From Hyphochytrium catenoides (lineage: Eukaryota; Sar; Hyphochytriomycetes; Hyphochytriales; Hyphochytriaceae): DNA of 64,000 nt. Where the stretch lies: contig FLMG01001570.1 in the NCBI GenBank assembly GCA_900088475.1, positions 187,030 to 251,029 on the forward strand. Direction: 5' to 3'. The notes beneath the pieces were generated by a model. It searched no databases. It had not been told where the DNA came from and was given only the letters and a program-made list of their open reading frames with translations. Positions 1 to 11,807 of the stretch are shown here, piece by piece (the stretch's first letter is position 1; every line of letters starts with the position of its first letter). Both the position numbers and the translations under genes were made by a program.

Positions 1-3000
1 GACATTCGTGATCGAGAACAGGGCCGTGATGATGAAGAGTAGTAGAAACGAGAGCCTCCACATACTTGGAATAGGTGTAAAGAGATGGAGGTTTATTGCG
101 GAGATCGTCAAGTTTGCGGTCGCAAAGGTTAGGATCTGAGCTCTATTTAAGAACTTTTGAAGTGATTGTAAGCTGACAATGAGCTTGAAAGCGGCGACAC
201 CAGTCGTGATTCCGATCTCCTTTCCGGGTCGATTATGCCTCTTTCTACAATTGCTTTCGTCCTGCAGCAGCTGGAGATCACACACAGCAGCAGTGCACAA
301 TCTCCAGCTGCTGTTCGTCGCGAAGAGTCGCATGCCAAAAGGCAGCAATGAATCCAGTGCGCACTGCGTTAGAGAAGACCCCGCGTCCAGCTAGGCGCCT
401 GCTGGTAGCTTTTCTTTGAGAGGATCCGCCCGCGAAAGGTTGACGGTGAGCGCAGCAGCAAGTACGGAAGGCATTAGCGAAGGGTCACATCTGTCAGAGG
501 AACATAAAGGCTGAGAAAGACAAACGACGGTCACCGTAAGAAGAACAGCGTGATGGTTCCGACGCTAGTCGAAGAGAAACAAAAGAGGAATTCTCAAGCG
601 ACCCATCAAGCATCGTCGAACGCGGCGGTGACTGGAAATGACCGTAGAAGGACGAAAGGAATCAGAAGGTAAGAACAAAGAAATGGAGAAAGGACAGATC
701 ATCCCTTGTTTTGTCGTATTCTCTTCGCTGGTCCTTCTCAGCCGCGTCTGTTCTCTTTATCTGCTGCCTACTGCTCTCTCTCTCTCTCTCTCTGGTTAGC
801 GTTCTTGCTTCCCGAAGGCGACAGGCCAATCTGGAGCCTCTATGGTCTCCTTCCATCAAGAGAAGAATGGCTGGGTACAGGGAAGCATGGTCAGGAGGAT
901 AGCAATTGTCCATGGAAATCAAAAGTGTTAATCCTCCTAGGTAAGCAAGGTAAAACAGGAGAAGGACAGGAGTCACAGGCAGAAGGAGATAGAAAGGGCG
1001 AAGGAGATGTAGAGGTCGGGAAAGGGAGCATAGTCACAAGCGACAAGCAACAGCCAAGGCTGACCACGAACCAGCAGATGAGAGGGGTCAAACCTTTCGA
1101 GGGCGAGGGGAGAACTTGGAGGCTTATTGAAAGGAGGGATCGAGGGCTGTCGCTTGGCTATTAAGTGGTGGCAAGAGCCTATCGATATCATCTACGACTC
1201 TTCCGTCCGTAGAGAGAGCAGAGCTCGATAGTCGTTCGTCGTCGTGTTCAAAGATCAGCCGCGTGAAGCAAAAAAGGAAAGGGAAAAGAAATGTGTGGCC
1301 ACGTCCTCCGAGACCACAGAGGAGGAGCATCGTTCGTTGATTGGTGGCAGTAAGGGAAAGGCAGCGGAGCATGGAAGCATCTTCTCTTGCCGCTTCTCCT
1401 TGGAACAAGTACTGCTTCTCCCTCCTTGTGCGTGTTCCTCGTCTTCTTTCCTCCTCCCTTGTTGGTTTCTTGCTGCTTCTGATGAAACAGAGCCTGGAGG
1501 CGGCACAGAGTAGCCTGTCTCGCCGCCGCTATGCGTTCAGCTCTGTTGCCTTTGAAAGGATCTCATCCTTGCTGTCTCGCAACGCTCTCTCTCTTCTCTT
1601 CCGCTCGCTCTCTTCTCTTCCTCTCTCTCTCTCCTCTCTTCCCCTCTCTCTCTCTCTCCTCTCTTCCCCTCTCTCTCTCTCGCCTCTCTTTCTGCCTCTC
1701 TCACAAAGATCTGGATGAAAGATACACAAGAGATGATTTCCAAAACCATTGATTCCTCTCAAAGCCTTCTTTTGTAGATCTCAATCATTTTCCATGAAAC
1801 AAATGATCTTCGAAATCTTTCTTTCTCAGCCCGCGAGCCGTTATCATTCAAACTTCCAAAGAGCAAAGCTGTGCCTAGCAACCAGAATAATAAAGCGCTA
1901 AAAGCAGGTTGGATGGTAGCCTTCCAGCCATAGTGTAAACCTTGATACAGTAAGAAGGTACCAAAAACCCTTATTATCTATATTACAAATGGCAGTCTCC
2001 GGCAGTTTATGCGTCAATCATAGGACCAGATCTTTGACCAACACGCCGTGGAGCGGCGGAGCAGAGGCGAAAGCGAAGCATCAGGACAACAACGGCGCCA
2101 GGAGCCTGTCTCCTCCTCCTCCTACTGATGATCTGACGATGATGTTATTGCTGCTGCTGCTGCTGGCGACGGCAATCCATCGGCCTTTGGCCCATTCGCT
2201 CGTTCGCCTGTCTCGATGACGATCGAGGTTCTACTCGTTGTGACGCTGATGCAGCCAGCAGGGCTGTCTGGTCAGAGATGCAGAGCGTAGAGTCACACTG
2301 ACATTCGAGAAGGGTAGACGGGTGGATAGAAGCTGGGTGAGACAGGTAGACAGCGAACGAAGAGCACAAAGAATCAGAAGAGAGTGGTGGGAGAGAAAGG
2401 GCGATTGCGTCCGATCGAAGAGACGCTTAACAATGCGTCATGGTCATTGTCGAGTGAGAACGAGAGAGGCACATCATCGATGGACACACCAAACCATTCG
2501 AAAGAAGTTTCGAAGGAAGGTGGGCTCTTGGTGATGGCGATGTTTGTTCCTCTTCTTCACACTTACTAGTCGTTATGAAGGCTTGTTCTTCCTTTGTTGG
2601 CTCTACTACCACTACTGCTCACCTCCTTTTCTTCGAGATCTCATCTACTGTTTTGCCGTTGCCAATGCCGCAGGAGTCTCTGCTACCACCGTAAGGCGAG
2701 GAAGAGAGAGAAGGAAATGCGTCAAATAGTGGGCCCTCTGCTACAACTAGAAGAGCTTTTGGGCCCATTTCTATATCACGGAAGGGGAGGTAGGCACTTG
2801 TGAGTGGCTTTTAGGTGAATCAGAGAGAAGCTGAGTCATCAGAGTTGTTCAGATGAAGAAGAATTCGCTATAGAAGTAGCCCAGTGGAGAGTCAAGAAAA
2901 CGGTAGTCCTGCCTGGGCTTTGCTTTGAAGCAGCTACTCCTTAAGCTGACCTTGGGTCTGATGCGAGTGCCTACCATACTTCTGGGGTTTGTTCCCTATC

Positions 3001-3635
3001 ATTCGCCACTGAACATCAGGCTTCCCTACCCGCTGCTGGAGATCTAGCTTTGTCGTATCATAAAGTGCTCCTTCTCGCTGCATTCAAATTCCCTGTTCAG
3101 TGCCTTTGTCTTGCAGCAGCAGCTCCCCTGCTGCTGTAATGTCTCTTTCTCCCTTCTTGTTTGGCTGCTGTGTACCAACAACTGGTTATCGTACGCCGAC
3201 CAGCATCCTCTGACTAGTACACTCACCGCCCGTGCTGGCTCCTCTGTCTGAAGGAGGAATGACCCTTCGGAAGGCCCTGTGAGGACCAAAGAGGAGCTGA
3301 CTGCAAAGACGGGGGAAGGGAAAGGAAGTTGAGGAGATGGCATGATAGTGAGCATGGAAGCCTGTGAGGAAGAAGGGAACAGTAGGAGATGATACTGACA
3401 GCCCATGGTGAGAGAGAGACGGGGGAAGAGAGAGGGAAAGGTCACGCTGGAGATTTGAATCGCGAGAGCAGAGATCTGCATGCCAGATTGAGATCTTTAT
3501 GAAGAGCTCCTCAGTTGGCAATCTGCATTCCAACGCTCAAACGCTCGAAAAGCATCTCTGACCGCGCCGTTAAAGCTTTCTTGAAAAACACATTGCGTTC
3601 TTCAGTATCCTGCTCCTCTCGCAATCCATTGAAGA
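1..3635. other. Gene-poor leading region, no supportable gene
   Basis: I find no exon chain with protein-like composition on either strand. Open frames here are short, overlap each other, and many are translations of CT/GA-rich DNA (Ser/Leu or Arg/Glu runs). The stretch holds a CT dinucleotide tract near 774-797, a long CT-rich stretch near 1585-1692 and a short GCT-type run near 2147-2166. The part next to 3636 is presumably the promoter and 5' UTR of the membrane protein that starts there. A fragmentary exon of an upstream gene cannot be excluded. Confidence 0.5.
1585..1692. repeat. CT-rich simple-sequence tract
   Basis: About 100 nt composed almost only of C and T on the + strand, with repeated CTCTCT and TCTTCC blocks. 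It creates spurious Ser/Leu-rich (+) and Arg/Glu-rich (-) open frames. Similar tracts recur through the window. Confidence 0.85.
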
Positions 3636-6284
3636 ATGTCGTCCACTATGTCATCTTCCAACGGGGACCAAGGCTTCCCCTCATGGCCCATTGTGACGTA
3701 TCGGCAAGCTCCCACCGCCAACAATCTGGCCGGCGACCGTCGTACTGCTCTAAACATTATCTTTTGGATCTTCTGCGTAGTGTTTGGCTTGTTTGATGTG
3801 CTCAGTATTGGTGGACTGATTGAGGGATTGAAGCTTTTCTTCGTGTCAAGTGTTGCTTTCAGCGCCGTGCTAGGGTTTATGTTCGGGTTCTGCTTGGCTA
3901 TGCTATTGGTTTTTGTTCTATGTCTGGTCATTATAATTGCTCTTGGCTATGCTTTGCTTACGCAGAATAACCTGTCCTCGACTTCTCTTCCTCAGACCAG
4001 ATCCGCGGAGACTGCCTCGGCAAGCCAGGAATCCCCTCAGGCCAAGGAAAAGGATCGGAGTACTAACTGCGCTCCTCTTTCTCCACAAGTTCACGCAATG
4101 GTTCTCTCATCAACGCCGGTTCTCGACAAATTCACGTGCGACTCTACTTCCAAGGATACGACATCCAGCCCCTCATCTTCCACACCCTACTTGCGGCGCA
4201 CGAAGACTTCAGCTCCTGACATGGCCGTCCAGTCCCATCACAAGGACTCAAAGGAAGCGGTAACTGTCGTTGGCCTACCCGAAGCTCCTACCTCGACATG
4301 TGCTACACCTGATCAAGCTCCGAAGCCTACTGTCTCTCAATCGAAAACCATGGTCAACTCTTCCAAGTCTTCTAACTTGCCGACCATCAAGCCTGCAGCA
4401 ATTGGACCATGTGAAACGGTTGATGGTGATCAAAAGAACGACACGATAAAGGTCGAGCAGGCGCCAGCTGCTCCCCAGACAACCACAGCGCCAGCAGTCC
4501 AACCTTCCTACACCAAGACCCGGAAAGCTGAGACTCCCCCTAGTGCTGCTGATAAGGGGGTCGATCCTTTGGCCAAACGTAGAAAGAAGACCGACAAACC
4601 TTGTGCTGCTTCAACTGCTGCTTCAAGTGTCACGAGCTGGAGGAATGTCCCTGGTTCCGTAAGCAAGGCTCCGCGCATAGCTGCTGAATCCCCAAAGATC
4701 CCGCCTGGGGCAGACAATAAAGCTGTGGCGACTTCAAAGGACATAGCTACCCGAGTCACGACTGTGCTAACGCTGATGACCAACAGTGGGGCTGAGTCAA
4801 TGAAGCCCATCACATCTCAATCTCTGACTGCTGCTTCAAAGGCGCCTAAGCAGTCATCAGCAGACACAAGGAAGACAGTCAATGGACCTGTGGCCCCCAC
4901 CGCCAACAGCGCCACGGCAACCCCAGATACCAGCAAGAACGCACCTGCACCAACGAAGGCGGATCCATCTCTACCTCAGTCCGCACCTCGTGAGGCAACA
5001 CCAAACACGAACATAGCTTCCACCCCGTTCACTGCCGCCACCGCCTCACTCACTCCGTCGGCAGTGAAGGCCCCACAGTCTACTAGGAAGATTGCACCTC
5101 AGAAGCCTTTGGAGCCATTACCTCAGGAGTCCATTGCCAAGTCGCAGAACTCAGTTGCAACGGGAAACAAAGCTACCGCGACCTCCAACGGCTTCACAGT
5201 CGCTCTCAGCAACACTGTGCTAGTTCCACTTCCCAAGGACGGGACCAATCCTAAGCCCGCAGCAGTTCTGCCAACTGCAGCTGCCCAACCACCACAGAGA
5301 GTGTCCTTTAAGATTGAGAAGCAGCAGCGGGGCAAAGTGAGCAAGACCTCAGCGAGTCCCGGCAAAACTTTCGGTTTTGCGACTTCACAAGGCGTCAAGT
5401 CTCCTAAGCCTCAGCCTGTGACTAAGGCTGAGGAAAAAACTAAAGCCAACACAATAATTGCACCTAAGGCTGTGACGGCGGTTGGACCAGAAAGCAACGG
5501 CAACAAGGCAAACAGCCAACTGATCTCTACTCCGATCTTTAACTTTCCTCCTCTTGGACGTGTGAGCAAGCCTGCCGTGGTACCCACATTCACATCCACT
5601 GGCCCCTTGAAGTACAAGGCGGAAAGGGACCTTACAGCAAAGGACATCGTTGCCACAGATGTTGGGGTTCTTATCACGAAGCTACAGGCCTTTTCGATGA
5701 AGGATGGACCAAGCTCCAGCGAAGGAGGGGCTGCTCCAGCTCCGTCTCAAGTTGCTTCCTCGCAGCCGCCGGTACAACGAAGTCCGACCGCTACCTTCAA
5801 CGCTTTGGACGAAGAGATGAAAGAAGCCTCTCAGCCATCGGACGACAAAATTTGTGGGAAGGCACAAGCGGCGCCTGAGCAAGGTACCTGCGCAATGGAT
5901 TCTGAAGAGAAGCAGATAGCAGATTTATTGCTCCTTCTGAACAGCGTGGGGATCCCGACCAACGTTCCATCAGCCGCTCAGACGGCAGCCAATCCTCTTG
6001 CGCAAATCTATAAACCGATTCCTCCTCCGCCAGACCTCATGGGCCCTAGTCGCCCCACCAGCAGTGTCCCCGTGGCCCCAGTTCCTCCCTCAACCCCAGG
6101 CCCTCGTTCACTATCGGCGGGAAGACCTACTCCTCAAGCAGCAACGCCTACCGCCCCAGCAACGGCTCCGAGACGGAAAGTCAAGGCTAAACGGAACAGA
6201 ACGGGGCCAAGACCCGTCGTTCCTTCAAAGGAAAAACCAACTGAAGGACCCAAGCGTAACCTGGCGATGTCTGTGGTGGTGTAG
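3636..6284 (+). CDS. Unknown membrane-anchored low-complexity protein (882 aa, single exon)
   Basis: Uninterrupted ORF of 882 codons, by far the longest in the window, with an in-frame ATG near the start of the open frame. Residues about 38-108 are strongly hydrophobic and read as two or three transmembrane segments (about 40-61 and 66-107). The remaining roughly 770 residues are Ser/Thr/Pro/Ala/Lys-rich and probably disordered. Scattered basic patches occur (for example RRKK near residue 310), there is a short leucine-rich helix (IADLLLLLNS) near 770, a proline run (PIPPPPDLMG), and a very basic stretch near the C-terminus. No catalytic motif or known domain is recognisable. Inference: a membrane-tethered protein with a long cytosolic or nucleoplasmic scaffold tail. 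The absence of introns contrasts with most neighbours. The ORF is probably real because so long an open frame with consistent composition is unlikely by chance; its function is unknown. Confidence 0.75.
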   Translation: MSSTMSSSNGDQGFPSWPIVTYRQAPTANNLAGDRRTALNIIFWIFCVVFGLFDVLSIGGLIEGLKLFFVSSVAFSAVLGFMFGFCLAMLLVFVLCLVIIIALGYALLTQNNLSSTSLPQTRSAETASASQESPQAKEKDRSTNCAPLSPQVHAMVLSSTPVLDKFTCDSTSKDTTSSPSSSTPYLRRTKTSAPDMAVQSHHKDSKEAVTVVGLPEAPTSTCATPDQAPKPTVSQSKTMVNSSKSSNLPTIKPAAIGPCETVDGDQKNDTIKVEQAPAAPQTTTAPAVQPSYTKTRKAETPPSAADKGVDPLAKRRKKTDKPCAASTAASSVTSWRNVPGSVSKAPRIAAESPKIPPGADNKAVATSKDIATRVTTVLTLMTNSGAESMKPITSQSLTAASKAPKQSSADTRKTVNGPVAPTANSATATPDTSKNAPAPTKADPSLPQSAPREATPNTNIASTPFTAATASLTPSAVKAPQSTRKIAPQKPLEPLPQESIAKSQNSVATGNKATATSNGFTVALSNTVLVPLPKDGTNPKPAAVLPTAAAQPPQRVSFKIEKQQRGKVSKTSASPGKTFGFATSQGVKSPKPQPVTKAEEKTKANTIIAPKAVTAVGPESNGNKANSQLISTPIFNFPPLGRVSKPAVVPTFTSTGPLKYKAERDLTAKDIVATDVGVLITKLQAFSMKDGPSSSEGGAAPAPSQVASSQPPVQRSPTATFNALDEEMKEASQPSDDKICGKAQAAPEQGTCAMDSEEKQIADLLLLLNSVGIPTNVPSAAQTAANPLAQIYKPIPPPPDLMGPSRPTSSVPVAPVPPSTPGPRSLSAGRPTPQAATPTAPATAPRRKVKAKRNRTGPRPVVPSKEKPTEGPKRNLAMSVVV

Positions 6285-7443
6285 GATGGATTGGTGCTGT
6301 TAGGTTTATGGTAGCACACCCACCAAAGCATCGCCTAGAAGATCATCCTGGGGACACTGGCTCGACTTGGTGTTGGGGATTCTCTGGACGTGCCTGGTCT
6401 CTCATGTCTCGCATGGATTGCTCCTCATCATGCAGTTTATTTTGCCTACTTCTCTCTTTACTCGGACCTGATCCTTACATTTGCATGATTGTGCTGGTTT
6501 ATGCTTCCTTTTGGTCTTCTAGGGCGACCGTCAGACTCATGACTTTGGCTTACCTTCTTGGCATAGGGTGGGGAATAGAGAATTAAGAACGGGAGGAAGA
6601 GATGGGGATCGTAGGAGGGAGAGACAGATATGGAGTAACGATAGAGGGAGCTATGGGAAGTAGGTCTGGTCAGCTTCGACGGTCGCCCTTTGTAGAGTGA
6701 ACTCTGTCTCCGAATAATGGCTGTGTCCCTTGCTTGCAATGTGTTAACCTCTTGCTCCATCTTCCCTCAGCCCAAAGGTAAGTGGCCCAGGTGAGTGGCA
6801 GATCCTTCGGCTTCAACGAAAGATCTGTCACTCACCTTCCGTACCCTTACACGGCCAGGGAGGATTAGAGGAAATTAGGACGATCATGCTCTCTAACATA
6901 AATAATAGCGAATAATCCAACCGCCAGTCTCCTCTTTCACGTTCTTTACATTGCTCTACACAGACAGCTGCTGATCAAGCTGATGCGCCTGCTGTCGCCC
7001 CATCGATGTGATCAACGTTGTGCCTGTGGAAAATTGCTCTAAAGAAGTCTGTCCATCCTGATTCTTGAGTTCGATGGGTTCATAGGTTACCCAATAAACG
7101 GCTCCCTGTTAGGACGCCTCTGAGGCCTACGCTTTGAGGCTCTCGTTCCTGTCAGCTTTTCATTCCGCCAGAGAGCTTCTTCTTTCCGTAGGCTATAGAT
7201 ATGCAATGAAGACGAGCAGCGAAGTATACCTTAGTCAGACCGCCGCGAGATAACGGCAATCAGCCGATACGTGCAAAGCTATAGAGAGTACCTCAGACGC
7301 TAAAGTTTCCAAAGCCGGTGTTAAGGGCCGAGCTGTCACGAGACAGCTGGGCGGAACAATGTGAGGATGGATTTAGAGTGCATAATCCTCCTTTATTGTT
7401 TATTTAGACTTTCTACTCCTTTCCTTCTTTGTCCACACTTGCA
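6285..7443. other. Intergenic, convergent 3' ends
   Basis: Region between the stop of the membrane protein (+) and the stop of DNAI7 (-). It should contain both 3' UTRs. Short open frames here have no exon-like continuity or recognisable motifs. I see nothing else in it. Confidence 0.5.
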
Positions 7444-10400
7444 CTAGCCGAAGCTTGCCGGTCGGACCATCCTCAGTAGCTGTTCCATGATCTTCTGGTA
7501 CTGCAGAGAGCTGCGATTCATCCTATCCATGGTCTCCGGCAGGCAGCGCAGATGTAAGCTCTGCTTGATGCAGGCATGGCTCTGGGATAGGAATAGACAG
7601 GAAGTAACCCGTGAAGTTAGGCCTCTCAAATGAAAGATCTTACTCCTCCTTTTCTTCTGTCTAACTCCTCCTCCCTTGCAAGAATGTCGCTATGGATGTG
7701 CATGACACTCTTGGGCACGGTGGCGACACAGAGTAGCATACCTGATGTAGGGCCGCGGGGTTGGCGTTGAAAGTCTTGTCACCTTCTTGCGCCTGCACTA
7801 TGCAGCATTTCGTTCTTGAGGCTGCTTCCAGGTCCACCTGGTAGAGAACCGTCTGTACCTCAGCCTGTTGCAGGTTGTGGACGTGTGAAACGTGTGAAGG
7901 AGTATGGACTCTGAGAGGAGCTAAACCAGGGCCAAGTGGACATCATGACGAAGCTTTTTATAGGAGACTGAGCTTCGAAGAACCAGCTAAACCACTTGCA
8001 GAGCTCCTCGTTAGTAAAGATATGATGAAGGATAAAGTCTCGCCATGTATCCTTATTTACCTCCTGATGGGGCTTCTTTGCGAAGGCAGCGCTCTCCTTG
8101 ATCCTGATGACCGCTTCGCTGGGTCCGCTGCGATAGTTCCAGCCGCTGCTCAGAACCTCAAAGGAGGAGCTCAGCCACGAAATCTCTCGGTAAAGCTTCT
8201 CCTCCAAGGAAGCATCCTAAAAGAAAAAAGTAAGACACAAGCGCTTATAGGCACCAAGAGGGGGAACGGGCTCTAGCAGAGAGATGGCGACGAGAAGTGG
8301 CTTGGACGTACTTTGGGCGTGACTCTGGTCCTGACATCCTGCTTGGGAAAGTTCTCCAGAGGAAGCTCTGCGTCGTCATCTCTCGGCTGAAGATTGACGC
8401 CACTAGCTTTTAGGCGCTGGGAAAGAGAGAGAGTGCGATCAGCACCAGATAGAGACAGGAGAGAGAGAAGATAGAGAGAGTACGAGACAGGGAGACAACC
8501 AGACATAAAGATCGAGACAAGGAAGCCTAGACAAGGAAGCAGATATCACAAACAGTACGGAACCTTTTCAAGGATGCATCCACGGAGGGAGTGAAGAACA
8601 GGGAGATGATGAAGTAGAGGATGGGAAGATAGGGCATGTCATCACCCGAATTAGCTCTCCGGGACTCATCTCCTTTCTCAGCAGGTTTTTCAAGCCTGGA
8701 ATGTCAGGTTGGAGCAGGGAGCAAGACCGAGTCCCAACTGAGATTGAGACAGAGAAGCGTGGTCCCTCTAAAGTGAAGACAGAAGACTGGTCTCCCTGAG
8801 GAATATTTAGAGGCTGGACGGACCACGAGCGGTACCCTAGGTCCAGCCTTCGGTCCTGACAGAACAGAGAATCGTGGAATTACATGTCGGAGCTGGGACA
8901 CTTGTGCATAGTCAAAAACTAGAGACAGCCCAGGGGATACACCGAGAAGGAAGGCATGCTGCTCAGACGCAGAGCTGTGTGGAAGTAGGAATCGCTATCC
9001 GTAGACGTTCGTACGGGTGTCTCCAGAGAGAGGAATAGGAGAGGACAGACAGCTAAAGGGAGAAAGATATCTCACCTGGACGACTGCGAAGGGAGCCAAG
9101 TGAAGGGTCTGCAGAGATAAAACGCGACTCTCAGGCGTGTAGGTGACTTCCGTCAATGACTCTTGATCCCACATCTGTGACGCCTGAAGAGAGAGGAGAA
9201 AAAAGTGACCCTCAGCTCTGCGTAAGCACAGCGAAAGACAGAGAGAAAGGCAATCTGTGACGCCTGAAGAGAGAGCGATGACAGAGGGAAGTAAACAGCT
9301 GTCTAAGAGATAGCATTTCCTCTCTCTAGCACATACCGCGTTCCACCAGCCAACCTTGTGGCTGTTGAAGGTGTCGTCGATCTACGAAGAGAAGAAAGAG
9401 CGATGTTAAGACGGAATATAGCTGTTCCATCTCACCGTTCTTGTGCTATCTCCTCGGTCACGTTGACTTTCCTCTGCCCCTGTAAGTCCGCTAAACTCCA
9501 TCTCCATGCCTCTCACTTTGTTAGTTCCCATATACTTACCACGACATCTTCAGGCAGCGTAAAGGACACTCTGATCGGAAGGGCTGCAGTCGTGGACATC
9601 CCTTTATCTTCTGGAGGGTACGGAATGACTTGGGACAGCGTGTTGGGCGAGACTACAGCCAGTTAGCCACAGCGCATAGGAGTGGTGAGTGTCCGTAAAG
9701 GGGCAGATGAGACCATAAGTATTGCTACGAAGCCTCTTCTACTCCTAGTCTGAGATAGACATGTGGATGACGATTGCAGAGCTGTCAATTTAGGCGGGGA
9801 AGTACCTTCTCGCATAGTCCAACCCTTGATCTTCCAAGGAGGAGGTGGCACACTCATCAGCTGGACCGTGCACACAGCACCCTACAATCAACAAAGAATG
9901 ACGAGGCAAGAGAAGGACTTAAGTGCCCCAGAACTGCAGAGAAAGGTTGCGGTGGAGACTACGTGGCATTGCGGCAGATGGAGAGATGGAAAGAGTAAGG
10001 GGACAGCAATTAGTCAGTTGAAAATAGGCTAAGGACCAACACTAGCAGTCAAAAATAGAGCATGTGATCGGGATAGGCGACGCTAGGAAGAAGAAGATCT
10101 ACCAGGGCCATCTCCGAGCTGCCAACAGATCTGAAAGAGACGTGGTCGTATGGAGTTTGAATAGCTCGTAGGGCAAGGGTCTGGGACGAGAGGTTCTTCG
10201 GCAGATCCACACTAATTCCCAGTCCTTCAAAGGCGATCTTCTTTAGCCGGAAGCCCTTGCCAGTCGAGTTTATCCAGACTCCGTACTTGAAGTCACAGCG
10301 ACTATAGGAGAAGATGGGCTCAGTCTTCGACTTGTCCCCCGTCTCCTACATCATCCAGAGCCAAAGAGTCAGTTGAAGCAGAAGGATGGACGGTGAATGG

Positions 10401-11807
10401 TTGCTATCACACTAAGAACAACGGAGGACGTTCCAGTGGAATATCAGCTTAGCTCATCTAAGAATCAGGGGAAATTATCTTCCTAGTACTGACGTTGGCC
10501 AAGAGCTCTCTTGTGACAGTGTCTGCCCGTTCGGTTACGAATTCGCGGATCCTAAGAACAAAGTCTCGAAACCGATCTGCCTTGTTCCGATCACCACTAG
10601 CCTCCGCGTTTGCCTGGGCCTCTTGTAAGTCCCTCATGACCTATTCATAGAGCACACAGGGAAGGAGCTAAGCCGGAATTGCGGATAATCGGTCCCCGGA
10701 AAGCCTTATTAAGATTTGCAGATGACGCTGGACGGATGCTATGTGGAGCTTAAAGAAGTTGTTCTAAGGACACAGAAAGGCATGATTGCGGTCCCCATGT
10801 TGAGGATGGCAGCGCAGTCAAGCCAGGATCACCGGTTCCAAAAGCCTGGCCCCAAAGGGGACTTCCCTTTCATGGCTCTCCATCTCTTGTTTTGCTTGGA
10901 GCTGCTTGCCTTCATCTCTCCCCTTCCACGCTACTTACCTCGTCTATCGTCTCATAGGCCCGGAAAAAGTGATCAAGGTTGCTAATCGGTTCAGCCATCC
11001 AGGTGCTTAGGAAGGAGTTCAGCTCGGCTTCTGCCTCAGGATTGGGCTTTAAACTACATGACATATAGCGGTTCCACTAGAAAGGGAAGAAAGTTGAATG
11101 GCAGTAGATTAGCCGCTAGGTAGCGAACAAGACGGAAGCCATCAGCGACCTCAACGGCAAGCAAGACATTGAGTTACAGGACATAAAGAGGCAGGAAGGG
11201 AGCACGGACCAAACACGAGGAGGGAGTAGAGACTCTTTCAACGTGCGAGGAAAGAGGAGAAACGAAGTTGCGGGCGTCCGGACCATGAGCACAGAGCGGG
11301 GGAAGGTATCCTTACCTCACGATCTGAAGCTTCTTTATCCTCTATCTTCCCTAGAATTTCGTCATTAGCCTGTGTTTCCTTTAGTAAACTGTCAAAGTCC
11401 TCCTTTAACCGCTCCAGCTCTGCTGCGCGGATCCTTCTTTCCTCCTCTCGCTGCTTCTCTTCCAACTCCTTCTGGATCCTCTCCTTCTCAATCCGCTGCT
11501 TTTCCGCCTCTATAGGAGGTTAAGCCAAGATAAGGCTAAAGCTGACGCAGAGCTCCTAATTATGGTCAACACACATACCTTCCGCGGCCTTCCTATCTTC
11601 CTCCTCTTTCTTCTTTCTCTCTTGAGTAGCAGAAATGTCAGTCAAGGAGTCCTGGGAATGCAAAGCTGAGACCTGCAGTGCCATAGGCTGCTTACCTTCC
11701 TCAGTAGGCTGCTTTGCTTTCTTGCTTTTTGGACCCTATGAACAAATGATGAGGAATGGAGAGTCTAAGACTTTAGCTCTAGCCAGATCACATTCCGGTC
11801 ATACCAT
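7444..11807 (-). CDS. DNAI7: Axonemal dynein-associated protein DNAI7 (IC97 / CASC1 family)
   Basis: Multi-exon gene, about 12 exons. The family is IC97/CASC1, a component associated with inner-arm dynein I1 in motile cilia. The start is an ATG at 11805-11807 immediately followed by an intron donor (GTATGA); the next exon begins GPKSKKAKQP, the Lys-rich N-terminus typical of the family. Exons near 11614-11585 and 11515-11317 encode a charged Glu/Arg coiled coil. The exon near 11075-10940 carries the family signature WNRYMSC...LKPNPEAEAELN and continues with FLSTWMAE. Central exons hold ETGDKSKTEPIFSY, KYGVWINSTGKGFRL and GISVDLPKNL (about 10330-10100), then VQLMSVPPPPWKIKGW (about 9880-9805), IPYPPEDKG (about 9650-9545), TFNSHKVGWWN (about 9380-9340) and ASQMWDQES (about 9180-9075). 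The C-terminal exons run EEKLYREISWLSSSFEVL (8215 downward) to the stop TAG at 7444-7446. Exact boundaries of the 7870-8215 exon are uncertain. It is transcribed divergently from a RIIa-domain gene. Confidence 0.87.

Noticed and set aside
1341-1762. Overlapping open frames of 70-125 codons on both strands
   Set aside because: They are translations of CT/GA-rich simple sequence (runs of Ser/Leu or Arg/Glu) with no splice structure or motif.
3602-3931. - strand open frame of 109 codons
   Set aside because: Antisense shadow of the 5' end of the 882-codon gene.
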